Shown: positions 25,607 through 32,435 of the stretch, one piece after another
Position numbering within the stretch: the first letter of the stretch is position 1
Layout of the letters: the number at the start of each line of letters is the position of its first letter
Assembly (NCBI GenBank): GCA_035620555.1
Contig: DASPGQ010000532.1
Coordinates: 1 to 35,916 of the forward strand
Direction: 5' to 3'
Length of the DNA stretch: 35,916 bases
Source of the DNA: Vicinamibacteria bacterium
GTDB taxonomy: Bacteria > Acidobacteriota > Vicinamibacteria > Marinacidobacterales > SMYC01
Program-made: the position numbers and the translations under genes
Notes under the pieces: generated by a model
The model's input: the letters and a program-made list of their open reading frames with translations, nothing else
Told to the model about the DNA's origin: nothing
Databases searched by the model: none

Positions 25607-26383
25607 ATGGCAGACAGGCGATTCGAGGGGAAGATCGCGCTCGTGACGGGCGCTTCGAGCGGCATCGGCAGGGAAACGGCACGGCGTCTCGCGGCCGAGG
25701 GTGCGACCGTCGCGGTCACGGCTCGGCGAGAGAGCCGGCTTTCGCAGCTCGTTTCCGAGATCGAGCAGTCGGGTGGAACGGCGAGGGCCATCGCCGCCGA
25801 CGTGACCAGAGAGAGCGACCGTCGGAAACTCATCGACCAGACCGCCTCGGGTTTCGGTGGGCTCGATATCCTCGTCAACGCTGCGGGAATCATCGCCTTC
25901 GGAACCATCGAGAACACTGCCCTCGAGTCGTGGAACGCCATGTTCGATATCAATGTCGTCTCCGTGTTTCATCTGATGCAGCTCTCTCTGCCTCACCTCC
26001 TGCCGCGTAAAGGAAACATCGTCAATGTTTCGAGCGTCAACGGCCTGCGCTCGTTCCCCGGAGTTCTCGCCTACTGTTCGAGCAAATCGGCACTCGATCA
26101 GCTGACGCGCTGTTCCGCCCTCGAGCTCGCGCCTCAGGGAGTCCGCGTCAACGCGGTCAATCCGGGGGTCGTTCTCACCGAGCTGCATCGCCAGGGGGGA
26201 CTGGACGAAGCCGCTTACGAGAGCTTTCTCGAACGGAGCAAGACGACACATCCCATCGGACGGGTGGGGCAACCGGCCGACTTGGCCGCCCTCATCTGTT
26301 TTCTCGCCTCGGACGAGGCGGGATGGATTACGGGAGCGACGATGAGCATCGACGGAGGCAGGCATCTGACCTGCGCGCGCTGA
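25607..26383 (+). CDS. Short-chain dehydrogenase/reductase (SDR)
   Basis: This NAD(P)-dependent oxidoreductase has 258 residues and the classical SDR layout: TGASSGIGRETARRLA (cofactor loop, with an Arg-rich ARRESR after strand 2 that suggests NADPH), NAAGIIAFG, the catalytic Ser in NVSSVNG, YxxxK in YCSSKSAL, and a C-terminal WITGATMSIDGG. The substrate is unknown. The ATG follows AGGAGGT by 4 bases, so the upstream in-frame extension from 25514 is not used. It faces cstA with 9 bases between the stops. Confidence 0.92.
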   Translation: MADRRFEGKIALVTGASSGIGRETARRLAAEGATVAVTARRESRLSQLVSEIEQSGGTARAIAADVTRESDRRKLIDQTASGFGGLDILVNAAGIIAFGTIENTALESWNAMFDINVVSVFHLMQLSLPHLLPRKGNIVNVSSVNGLRSFPGVLAYCSSKSALDQLTRCSALELAPQGVRVNAVNPGVVLTELHRQGGLDEAAYESFLERSKTTHPIGRVGQPADLAALICFLASDEAGWITGATMSIDGGRHLTCAR

Positions 26384-26392
26384 GGTTTTGAG

Positions 26393-28075
26393 CTAGGCGA
26401 GCTCGGCGTCCTTCAAACCGGATAGCGCTTGGGAGCGGCCCCGGGTGAACTTGATCGCGCCCTCGACGACGAGCCAAACAGCGAGCACCAGCACCGACGA
26501 ACCCACCCCGAGCAACAGATAGTTTCCTTCCAGGTAGAACCGTTTTACGTTGGCGATCATGGCGACGAGGGTCGTCACCAGCATGAACGCCATGGGGACG
26601 AGCGTATAGAGGTAATTCTTTTTTCGGGCGAACAGGTAAATCGTGACCGTGAGAAGCGTCAGCGCCGCCAATACCTGGTTCGTCGTGCCGAAGACGGCCC
26701 ACAGAGCGACCCCCGCGGGGCGGCCATCGATCTCCAGCAGGGCAAAAAAGCCGATCGCGGCGACGGCTACACTGGTGGCGAGATAGCGGTTGCCCAGGAA
26801 AGGAAGCCGAATCGTCTCCGCGACCTCCTCGATGTTGTAACGCAGAAGCCTCGTCGCCGAATCGAGCGTGGTCAAGGCGAACGACACCGCGACCAGCGCC
26901 ACGAAGGCCCGCCCAAGCTCGGGAGCAATCCCCAGATGGGCGAGAAAATTCCCCGAGCCGGTGATGAATGCGTCGAGGTTCGGAGCGAGCCCGTCCGCCG
27001 TCTGCCAGTTCGAGTAATGAGCTCTCCAGGCCTCCGAGCTTGCGAAGCCCGCGGTGCAGGCCAGCACCGCGGCGAGTCCAAGAATACTCTCTCCGACCAT
27101 CCCGCCGTATCCGACGAAGGCGGCATCCTCCTCCCTGTCGAGCTGCTTGGCCGTCGTCCCCGAGGATACGAGAGCGTGGAAGCCGGAGACGGCTCCGCAG
27201 GCGATCACGATGAAGACGAAAGGATAGAGCGGTGGCGCTCCTGGCGGCGCGGGGTCGAAAGCAGGTGCTACGAAACTCGGATTCATGATCGTGAATCCGA
27301 GCAGCACGGCGGCGAGACCCAGGTAGAGGAGGAGTGAGTTCAGGAAATCGCGCGGCTGCAACAGTAGCCAGACGGGCAGCACCGAGGCGGCGAAGGCGTA
27401 GCCGAGCAGTAAGTAGCTCCATCCCGATACACTCACATCGGGCACCGGCAGAACTCGACCGAGGTAGACGGCGACGAGGGTGAGGGAGAAGCCCACGGCG
27501 GTCAGAGGTCCGAGGGCGATGCCCTTCTTGTAGAACAAGACGCCGACGCCCACGGCCAGGATCACCAGCGCGGCGCTCGGCAACACCGCCTCGGGGTAGA
27601 AAGCTCGAGAGAAGAGCTGCGCCACGACCTGCACGAAGACTCCCATCGCCAGCGCAATCAAGAAGAAAATGATGGCATGAAAGAGGCTCTTCGCCCTTCG
27701 GCCTATGATTCCCTCGGCGACGATGCCAATGGACTTACCCCTCGCCTTGAGGCTCACCGCGAGTGCGCTGAAATCGTGCACCGCCCCGATGAATATCGTC
27801 CCCAGCACGACCCACAACATCGCCGGGACCCATCCCCACATGACGGCGATGGCGGGTCCGAGCATCGGCGCGAGTCCCGCGATCGACGCATAATGATGGC
27901 CGAAGAGAACGTACCGGCGACAGGGCACGTAATCCTGCTCATCCCGGAGCTCGTGGGCCGGCGTGGGCGTGGAACCATCGAGCTCGAACACAGTCCTGGC
28001 GATGCGCTTCGCGTACAGGTGATAACCGAGCAGATAGACAGAAAGGCAGCAGAGCGCCGCCAGGACCGGGCTCAT
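26393..28075 (-). CDS. cstA: Carbon starvation protein A (peptide/pyruvate transporter family)
   Basis: This 560-residue protein has about 15 membrane helices. The CstA start YLLGYHLYAKRIARTVFELDG, YVPCRRYVLFGHHYASIAGLAPMLGPAIAVMWGW and AVHDFSALAVSLKARGKSIG are conserved. SGFHALVSSGTTAKQLDREEDAAFVGYGGM is another diagnostic block. E. coli CstA is involved in peptide uptake under carbon starvation, and a close relative (BtsT) imports pyruvate; the substrate here is not known. A good promoter lies just upstream in the divergent region shared with hisS, and GAAGGG precedes the ATG. Confidence 0.93.
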   Translation of the reverse strand: MSPVLAALCCLSVYLLGYHLYAKRIARTVFELDGSTPTPAHELRDEQDYVPCRRYVLFGHHYASIAGLAPMLGPAIAVMWGWVPAMLWVVLGTIFIGAVHDFSALAVSLKARGKSIGIVAEGIIGRRAKSLFHAIIFFLIALAMGVFVQVVAQLFSRAFYPEAVLPSAALVILAVGVGVLFYKKGIALGPLTAVGFSLTLVAVYLGRVLPVPDVSVSGWSYLLLGYAFAASVLPVWLLLQPRDFLNSLLLYLGLAAVLLGFTIMNPSFVAPAFDPAPPGAPPLYPFVFIVIACGAVSGFHALVSSGTTAKQLDREEDAAFVGYGGMVGESILGLAAVLACTAGFASSEAWRAHYSNWQTADGLAPNLDAFITGSGNFLAHLGIAPELGRAFVALVAVSFALTTLDSATRLLRYNIEEVAETIRLPFLGNRYLATSVAVAAIGFFALLEIDGRPAGVALWAVFGTTNQVLAALTLLTVTIYLFARKKNYLYTLVPMAFMLVTTLVAMIANVKRFYLEGNYLLLGVGSSVLVLAVWLVVEGAIKFTRGRSQALSGLKDAELA

Positions 28076-28098
28076 GTCGATGTTCCCTTCGTGACAAA

Positions 28099-28128
28099 AT
28101 TATAGGGCTCGCAAAGAAGGAGTAACAA
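28099..28128 (-). promoter_or_regulatory. Promoter of cstA in the cstA/hisS divergent region
   Basis: -35 TTGTTA at 28128-28123, an 18-base spacer and a perfect -10 TATAAT at 28104-28099. The -35 box overlaps the bases just after the Shine-Dalgarno sequence (AAGGAG) of the oppositely oriented hisS. The hisS transcript must begin in or near the same 57 bases, perhaps from TTATAG on the plus strand. Confidence 0.6.
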
Positions 28129-28132
28129 CCGG

Positions 28133-29422
28133 ATGCAATCGTTGAAAGGCTTCCGCGATTTCTTTCCCGAGGAAATGGCGGAGCGAACCTATCTCTTCGA
28201 CTCGTGGAGGCGGGTGGCACGTCGGTTCGGCTTCGTCGAGTTCGACGGCCCTCCGCTCGAGCTCCTCGAGCTCTACACGAGAAAATCTGGTGACGAGATC
28301 GTGGGACAGCTCTACAATTTCCAGGATCGAGGGGGACGGGAGGTCGCTCTGCGTCCCGAGATGACACCGACGCTTGCTCGCATGGTGGTCGCGCGCGCCC
28401 CGAGCCTGCCCAAACCCCTCAAATGGTTCTCCGTCCCGCAGCTCTTTCGCCAGGAGAAGAACCAGCGAGGCCGGCTTCGCGAGCATTTCCAGCTCAACGT
28501 CGATATCGTGGGGTCTTACGCCATCGAGGCGGACGCGGAGCTCCTGTCGGTCGCTCTCGAAGTCATGCGCGAGCTCGGCCTGTCGGCGGAAGACGTGGTC
28601 GCGCGGGTCAACGATCGACGTATCATCTCGGGAGTCCTCGGGCTTCTCGGCATCTCCCCGAAAAATGCCCCCGCGGTCTACGCGGCCGTCGACAAGTTCC
28701 GAAAGGTTCCGGCGGAAGTCTTCTCCGAGCTTCTCGCGGAGGCCGACGTCGAGCGTGAGGCGGCTCTCCAAATCCAGGGTCTGTGCGACGGCAGTGTGAA
28801 TCTCTTCGATTGGTGTCGCTCTCGGCCGGTCGACGAGACCACAGAAAGAGTCGTCTCGGATCTCGAGCGCTATCTCGAGATCTTGAGCGAGGCCGGGCTC
28901 GGCGAGTACGTGGAGACCGACTTCTCCATCGTACGGGGTCTCGCTTACTACACGGGCATCGTTTTCGAGTTGTACGATCGGAAGGGGCTCGAGCGCGCGA
29001 TCTGCGGCGGCGGCCGATACGACGACTTGATCGCGTCGTTCGGAGGACCCAGCCTTCCCGCTCTCGGTTTCGGCATGGGAGACGTGGTCTTGACGCTCAT
29101 GCTCCGCGATCGCGGGCTTCTTCCCGCTCCGGCCCCTCGGGTCGAAGTGGTGGTCATCCCCGTTGGGGAAGAGCTCCATTCCGCCGCCCGGCAGGTGACG
29201 AACGAGCTACGGAGCGCGGGGTTGCCGACGGAGACCCCGTTCGAGCCGGCGGGGGTCGGAAAGGACTTGAAGGCGGCGAGCCGCGATCACGCTCGCTTCG
29301 CAGTCATCGTTGGCCCCGACGAGTGGCAACAGAACGAAGCGACTCTCAAGGACCTTGGCTCGGGGGAGCAGTACCGGGTACCCCTCCGCGAGCTCGCCGG
29401 TAGGATTCGCAAAGCTCAATGA
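28133..29422 (+). CDS. hisS: Histidyl-tRNA synthetase
   Basis: HisS charges tRNA(His) and is a class II synthetase. The 429-residue protein shows motif 1 in GFRDFFPEEM, motif 2 around KWFSVPQLFRQEKNQRGRLREHFQLNVDIVG, the HisA and HisB blocks GLAYYTGIVFELYD and GGGRYDDLI, and motif 3 with LGFGMGDVVL. The C-terminal anticodon domain begins around RVEVVVIPVGEE. AAGGAG lies ten bases before the ATG. It ends 18 bases before the stop of a small opposite-strand gene. Confidence 0.96.
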   Translation: MQSLKGFRDFFPEEMAERTYLFDSWRRVARRFGFVEFDGPPLELLELYTRKSGDEIVGQLYNFQDRGGREVALRPEMTPTLARMVVARAPSLPKPLKWFSVPQLFRQEKNQRGRLREHFQLNVDIVGSYAIEADAELLSVALEVMRELGLSAEDVVARVNDRRIISGVLGLLGISPKNAPAVYAAVDKFRKVPAEVFSELLAEADVEREAALQIQGLCDGSVNLFDWCRSRPVDETTERVVSDLERYLEILSEAGLGEYVETDFSIVRGLAYYTGIVFELYDRKGLERAICGGGRYDDLIASFGGPSLPALGFGMGDVVLTLMLRDRGLLPAPAPRVEVVVIPVGEELHSAARQVTNELRSAGLPTETPFEPAGVGKDLKAASRDHARFAVIVGPDEWQQNEATLKDLGSGEQYRVPLRELAGRIRKAQ

Positions 29423-29440
29423 GATCTTTCGTCGGTGGAT

Positions 29441-29683
29441 TCATTCTTCGACTCGCTCGATCGAGACCCAGTCTCCGTCGAGGCGAGCCCGGAATCGCTT
29501 CCCCTCGGGGAAGAGGTTCGGTTTGCGCAGCGGAGGGAGTGGCCGGCTCGAGTCACGCACGAACAAATCGCCGTCGGCTACCAGAGCCCCCACGAAAAGA
29601 AGCTCTCGCCACTTCCTCCGTGGCAGCCGGAAGCTCTTCTCGTCGCCCTGGACGTTCTCGAAGGGACTGGTCTCGTCGGCCAT
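29441..29683 (-). CDS. Small 80-residue protein, unknown function
   Basis: I do not recognise this protein. It starts MADETSPFENVQG, has a basic aromatic turn (RLPRRKWRELLFVGALVADG), a Pro-rich stretch and a C-terminal strand-like ARLDGDWVSIERVEE, so a small beta-barrel (SH3-like) is possible. Third codon positions are GC-rich, as in neighbours, which favours real coding. Its ATG lies 6 bases from the ATG of the methyltransferase gene on the other strand. No Shine-Dalgarno sequence is seen. The competing plus-strand frame here is an upstream extension of the methyltransferase and has no family similarity. Confidence 0.55.
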   Translation of the reverse strand: MADETSPFENVQGDEKSFRLPRRKWRELLFVGALVADGDLFVRDSSRPLPPLRKPNLFPEGKRFRARLDGDWVSIERVEE

Positions 29684-29689
29684 AGAATC

Positions 29690-30418
29690 ATGTCCCTCGT
29701 GCGGATCGTGCTCCACCGACCCCAAAACCCGGCGAATGTTGGCGCGGCAGCCCGCGTGGTCGCCAACACGGGTCTTCAGGGGCTCGATCTGGTCGATCCC
29801 TGCGATTACCGCACGGTGGAAGCCTGGCGCATGGCGTGGGGCGCCGAAGACATTCTAGAGCAGACCCGGGTCTTCGTCACCCTCGAAGAAGCCTTGGCAG
29901 ACTGCGTTTACGTGGCTGCACTCGTGGGCCGTCGGCCGCGCCGGGTCGAGCCGATCACGGCACGCGCGATGGCCTCCGAGGTTTCGGAGCTCGCGAGCGA
30001 TGCCCGAGTCGCCCTCGTCTTTGGCTGCGAGTCCAAAGGCCTCACCGAGGAGGAGCTGTGCCTGTGCCAGCGGCGCGTGCGTATTCCCTCGCATCCACGG
30101 CAGCCCTCCTTGAACCTCGCGCAGGCCGTGATGGTCGCGGCGTACGAAGTTCTCGTTGCCCGATCCGGTGGCGCTGCGCCGCCGCCGAGGGCTCCGCATG
30201 GCGACGCGCACCGGGCGCTCTCGAAGCTGAAAGACGCGTTTCTCGAGATTGGTTTTCTGCCGAGCCAGAACCCCGAGGCCCGATTCGTGGAGTGGAGGGA
30301 GCTCTTCGGACGCGCGGGGCTCACGCCACGCGAAGTGAAGCTCCTGCTCGCGCTCGGGCGCCGAATCGCGAACACCGGCCGCGCCGCGAACCGAGCTAGG
30401 AGCTCAAATGGGCCTTGA
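29690..30418 (+). CDS. TrmJ-like tRNA/rRNA 2'-O-methyltransferase (SpoU family)
   Basis: This 242-residue SPOUT methyltransferase has the family motifs at the expected places: HRPQNPANVGAAARVVANTG (motif 1), LVFGCESKGLTEEEL (motif 2) and RIPSHPRQPSLNLAQAVMVAAYE (motif 3, forming the SAM-binding knot). The order and C-terminal helix fit TrmJ, which methylates position 32 of tRNA, but other TrmH-family targets are possible. ATG 29690 gives MSLVRIVLHRPQNP. TAGAAT at 29683-29688 lies only one base before it, so a transcript from that box would favour the GTG at 29699 (MRIVLHRPQNP). The end overlaps the hydrolase gene by 23 bases. Confidence 0.88.
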   Translation: MSLVRIVLHRPQNPANVGAAARVVANTGLQGLDLVDPCDYRTVEAWRMAWGAEDILEQTRVFVTLEEALADCVYVAALVGRRPRRVEPITARAMASEVSELASDARVALVFGCESKGLTEEELCLCQRRVRIPSHPRQPSLNLAQAVMVAAYEVLVARSGGAAPPPRAPHGDAHRALSKLKDAFLEIGFLPSQNPEARFVEWRELFGRAGLTPREVKLLLALGRRIANTGRAANRARSSNGP

Positions 30419-31067
30419 AGAAAGCCAGCACGCGCTTCCACGCGTCTTCGGCGGCTTTTCGATCATAGACCTCGCGTTCGTCGTTGAAGAAAGCATGGTC
30501 GACCCCGGGGTAGGTGTGGAAGTCGGCGGTGACTCGTGCCTCGCGGAGAGCCTTCTCCAGTGCGTTCACCGCCTCGGCGTTCACGAACGCGTCCTTTTCT
30601 GCGAATAGACCGAGGACGGGTGCCTGGATCTGCGTGAAGTCAGGCTTCACGTTCGGATGAATTCCATAGAAGTCGACACAAGCACCGATGCGGTCGTTCT
30701 TGCTCGCCGCGAAGAGGGCGAGTTGACCGCCCATGCAGAAGCCGACGACGCCCACTTTGTTGCCCGAAGATTTCGACGCCAGGAAGTCCACACCACCGCG
30801 GAGATCGCGCTCCGCCCGGCCGATGTCGAGGGCCATCATCAGCTTCCCCGCTTCGTCGGGGGACTTGGTTGCCTCGCCGTGATAGAGGTCGGGCGCGAGT
30901 GCTACGTAACCGGAGGCCGCGAATCGATCCGCCACGCTCTTGATGTGGCCGACGAGGCCCCACCATTCCTGGATCACGACGACACCGGGGCCCGCCCCGC
31001 TCTCCGGCATCGAGAGATAGCCCCGCGCGCTCCGACCGTTCGAAGGGTAATCCACCAGCTCGCCCAC
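30396..31067 (-). CDS. Dienelactone hydrolase family protein
   Basis: This 223-residue alpha/beta hydrolase has the dienelactone-hydrolase layout: Glu in VVIQEWWGL, the nucleophile Cys in VGFCMGGQLAL, Asp in FAEKDAFVN and His in YPGVDHAFFN. The Cys nucleophile distinguishes it from serine esterases. Family members open lactone rings in aromatic catabolism, but many act on unknown esters, and no other aromatic-degradation gene lies here. The GTG at 31067 has AAAGGAGGA seven bases upstream. A complete promoter lies about 50 bases upstream. Confidence 0.9.
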   Translation of the reverse strand: MGELVDYPSNGRSARGYLSMPESGAGPGVVVIQEWWGLVGHIKSVADRFAASGYVALAPDLYHGEATKSPDEAGKLMMALDIGRAERDLRGGVDFLASKSSGNKVGVVGFCMGGQLALFAASKNDRIGACVDFYGIHPNVKPDFTQIQAPVLGLFAEKDAFVNAEAVNALEKALREARVTADFHTYPGVDHAFFNDEREVYDRKAAEDAWKRVLAFFKAHLSS

Positions 31068-31113
31068 GAGAAATCCTCCTTTCCCCGGCACCGCCGCCAG
31101 CGGTCGGAACCAG

Positions 31114-31143
31114 ATCGTACTTGACCCGAGCGCCCGCGTTCAA
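31114..31143 (-). promoter_or_regulatory. Promoter of the dienelactone hydrolase gene
   Basis: -35 TTGAAC at 31143-31138, an 18-base spacer and -10 TACGAT at 31119-31114. On the plus strand the same region holds TTGACC at 31121 with GAAAAT 17 bases later, a possible promoter for the divergent ferritin-like gene, so the two would overlap. Confidence 0.45.
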
Positions 31144-31188
31144 GAAAATCAGAACTCCACGCTGGCCCCGTGCCGTTCCTCTGATCCG

Positions 31189-32022
31189 ATGATCTTGAGT
31201 CGTGAAGAAATGACGTTCGATTTCGGCGGTGCCCGTTTCGACCGGCAACGCGATCGCTCGGTGCTCGTGTGGATCTTCAGCCAATTCCTCTACGGAGAGG
31301 TCACTGGAATCCAAGTCGGACACTGGCTCTACCGGGCTCCGTCCCTCGACGCGGCGAACTTCCTCGCGCGTCAGGCGGTCGAAGAGTTGCAGCACGTCGA
31401 TCGCTTTCGTGACATCATCGAGATCCTCGACGCAAGTCCGGAGACGGCACATCCCGCGGTCCGTTTCCTCTCGTCGGGCATGATGGGCGACGACTGGGCC
31501 GAGCACGTTCTCCTCGAAATGGCTCTCGGTGAGGGATACGTTCTCGATGTGCTCTACGCTCTCATCGATACGGTCGAGCATGAAGGCATCGTTTCCATCT
31601 TGAGACGCGCGACCCGACAGGAAGAGCGACACGTCGCTTTCGGTGAAGATCAAACTCGCCGGGCGATCGAGGAGAATCCGGCGATCGTCTGGCGACTGCG
31701 GGGTCTAGCTCTCTGGTCTCTTTTTGGGATCGACGTTCTCGCTCGCGCCGTCGAGCGCCGATGTGATCGCGAGCATCCGGTCTTGCGGCAATTTCCAGGG
31801 TTCCTTCGCCACGTGCGCCAGAACGCCGAGACGCGACTGCTACGACTGGGCGTTCTTTCTGGCCCAGTTTCTCACATCGGATTTTGCTCTCGATGGGGTA
31901 ATATGTGTCTCTCTGCGGCGAGCCACCTGGTTTGGAGGTACTGGCCGTGGAAGCGGCCGCCGCTTACGAAGACCTACTTGACCGACCGGCGGATTCGGAC
32001 ACGAGTGTCGGCCAGCTGCTAA
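31189..32022 (+). CDS. Diiron ferritin-like protein
   Basis: This 277-residue protein has a four-helix diiron set: Glu in FLYGEVTGIQ, ExxH in AVEELQHVDRF, Glu in MALGEGYVLDVLYALI and ExxH in RQEERHVAFGEDQ. All six ligands of a ferritin/ribonucleotide-reductase-like site are therefore present. The length and helix spacing suggest an oxygenase/oxidase of the AurF or MiaE-like superfamily and not ferritin storage; I cannot name the subfamily. The C-terminal ~90 residues include an Arg-rich helix, then a Trp-rich, basic tail (LVWRYWPWKRPPLTK). The ATG at 31189 has no clear ribosome site; ATG 31210 is an alternative. It stops 8 bases before the opposite gene ends. Confidence 0.78.
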   Translation: MILSREEMTFDFGGARFDRQRDRSVLVWIFSQFLYGEVTGIQVGHWLYRAPSLDAANFLARQAVEELQHVDRFRDIIEILDASPETAHPAVRFLSSGMMGDDWAEHVLLEMALGEGYVLDVLYALIDTVEHEGIVSILRRATRQEERHVAFGEDQTRRAIEENPAIVWRLRGLALWSLFGIDVLARAVERRCDREHPVLRQFPGFLRHVRQNAETRLLRLGVLSGPVSHIGFCSRWGNMCLSAASHLVWRYWPWKRPPLTKTYLTDRRIRTRVSASC

Positions 32023-32030
32023 ACACGTGG

Positions 32031-32273
32031 TCAGGTGCAAATGAGTGTGGTGGTGCGTGTGACACCTCGGATGCCACCGATGGCGCCAGCGACGAGATGA
32101 GAGAGCTCTCGAACTTCGGAGACTTCGATGAGCGCGACGACATCATAGGGACCCGTAACCGAGTCGGCCGTCACGACGGAAGACATACGACGCAGAGCTT
32201 TCATGACGGCTTCGACTCGTCCGGGAACGATCTGGATCAGAACATAGACCTTCAAATGGCTTCGGTTCTTCAT
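32031..32273 (-). CDS. Stand-alone Lrp/AsnC ligand-binding (RAM) domain protein
   Basis: This protein of at most 80 residues corresponds to the effector-binding RAM domain of Lrp/AsnC regulators without the DNA-binding helix-turn-helix: VYVLIQIVPGRVEAVMKAL, VVTADSVTGPYDVVALIEV and IGGIRGVTRTTTLIC. Such stand-alone forms bind amino acids and assemble as octamers, sometimes with a full Lrp. The ATG at 32273 overlaps the likely -10 box (TAAAAT 32277-32272), so a TTG at 32255, giving MKVYVLIQ, may be the true start. The gene sits back to back with the rho leader region. Confidence 0.82.
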   Translation of the reverse strand: MKNRSHLKVYVLIQIVPGRVEAVMKALRRMSSVVTADSVTGPYDVVALIEVSEVRELSHLVAGAIGGIRGVTRTTTLICT

Positions 32274-32301
32274 TTTATGGTCTTGCTCCTACGAGTGTTT
32301 C
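32272..32301 (-). promoter_or_regulatory. Possible promoter of the RAM-domain gene
   Basis: -10 TAAAAT at 32277-32272 with GAAACA 18 bases upstream (32301-32296). The box overlaps the first ATG, which argues for a start further in. Confidence 0.35.
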
Positions 32302-32341
32302 TAGGACAATGGAAACGGGCCTTCCGTTCTCGATGGAAATT

Positions 32342-32350
32342 TGCTAGAAT
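32342..32350 (+). promoter_or_regulatory. Extended -10 promoter of the rho leader
   Basis: TGC-TAGAAT, with the hexamer at 32345-32350, ends 7 bases before the GTG at 32358. Transcription should start on or next to that GTG. There is no Shine-Dalgarno sequence. Confidence 0.6.
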
Positions 32351-32357
32351 GAGGCGC

Positions 32358-32435
32358 GTGGGTCTCCTTGGAGGCCCTTGTCCCGACCTCTCTGGCAGGA
32401 CACAGATTGCGGCGCAATCGACTGCCTCCTTATGA
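32358..32435 (+). CDS. Putative rho leader peptide (25 codons), leaderless
   Basis: A GTG placed 7 bases after an extended -10 box opens 25 codons (peptide starts MGLLGGPCPDLSGR) and stops with TGA at 32433-32435. This stop overlaps an ATG in the rho frame (TTATGA), so ribosomes finishing the leader could restart on rho. The first codons lie in a strong hairpin. E. coli rho also has a leader peptide gene (rhoL) and attenuates its own transcription, so a regulatory role is plausible. The peptide has no recognisable domain and may be only a spacer. The same frame is open far upstream, so openness alone is weak evidence; the promoter position and the overlap are the support. Confidence 0.45.
   Translation: MGLLGGPCPDLSGRTQIAAQSTASL
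32360..32377 (+). promoter_or_regulatory. Hairpin in the rho leader
   Basis: GGGTCTC (32360-32366) pairs with GAGGCCC (32371-32377), seven pairs with one G-U, around a CTTG loop. It is not followed by a T-tract, so it is not an intrinsic terminator. It would begin 2-3 bases after the predicted mRNA 5' end and covers the first leader codons. Confidence 0.5.

Noticed and set aside
31947-32435. GTG with a good GGAGGT upstream, inside the ferritin-like gene, opening a long plus-strand frame to 32435
   Set aside because: The frame runs antisense through the RAM-domain gene and its translation looks like random shadow sequence. Only its last 25 codons, after the extended -10 box, are kept as the rho leader candidate.
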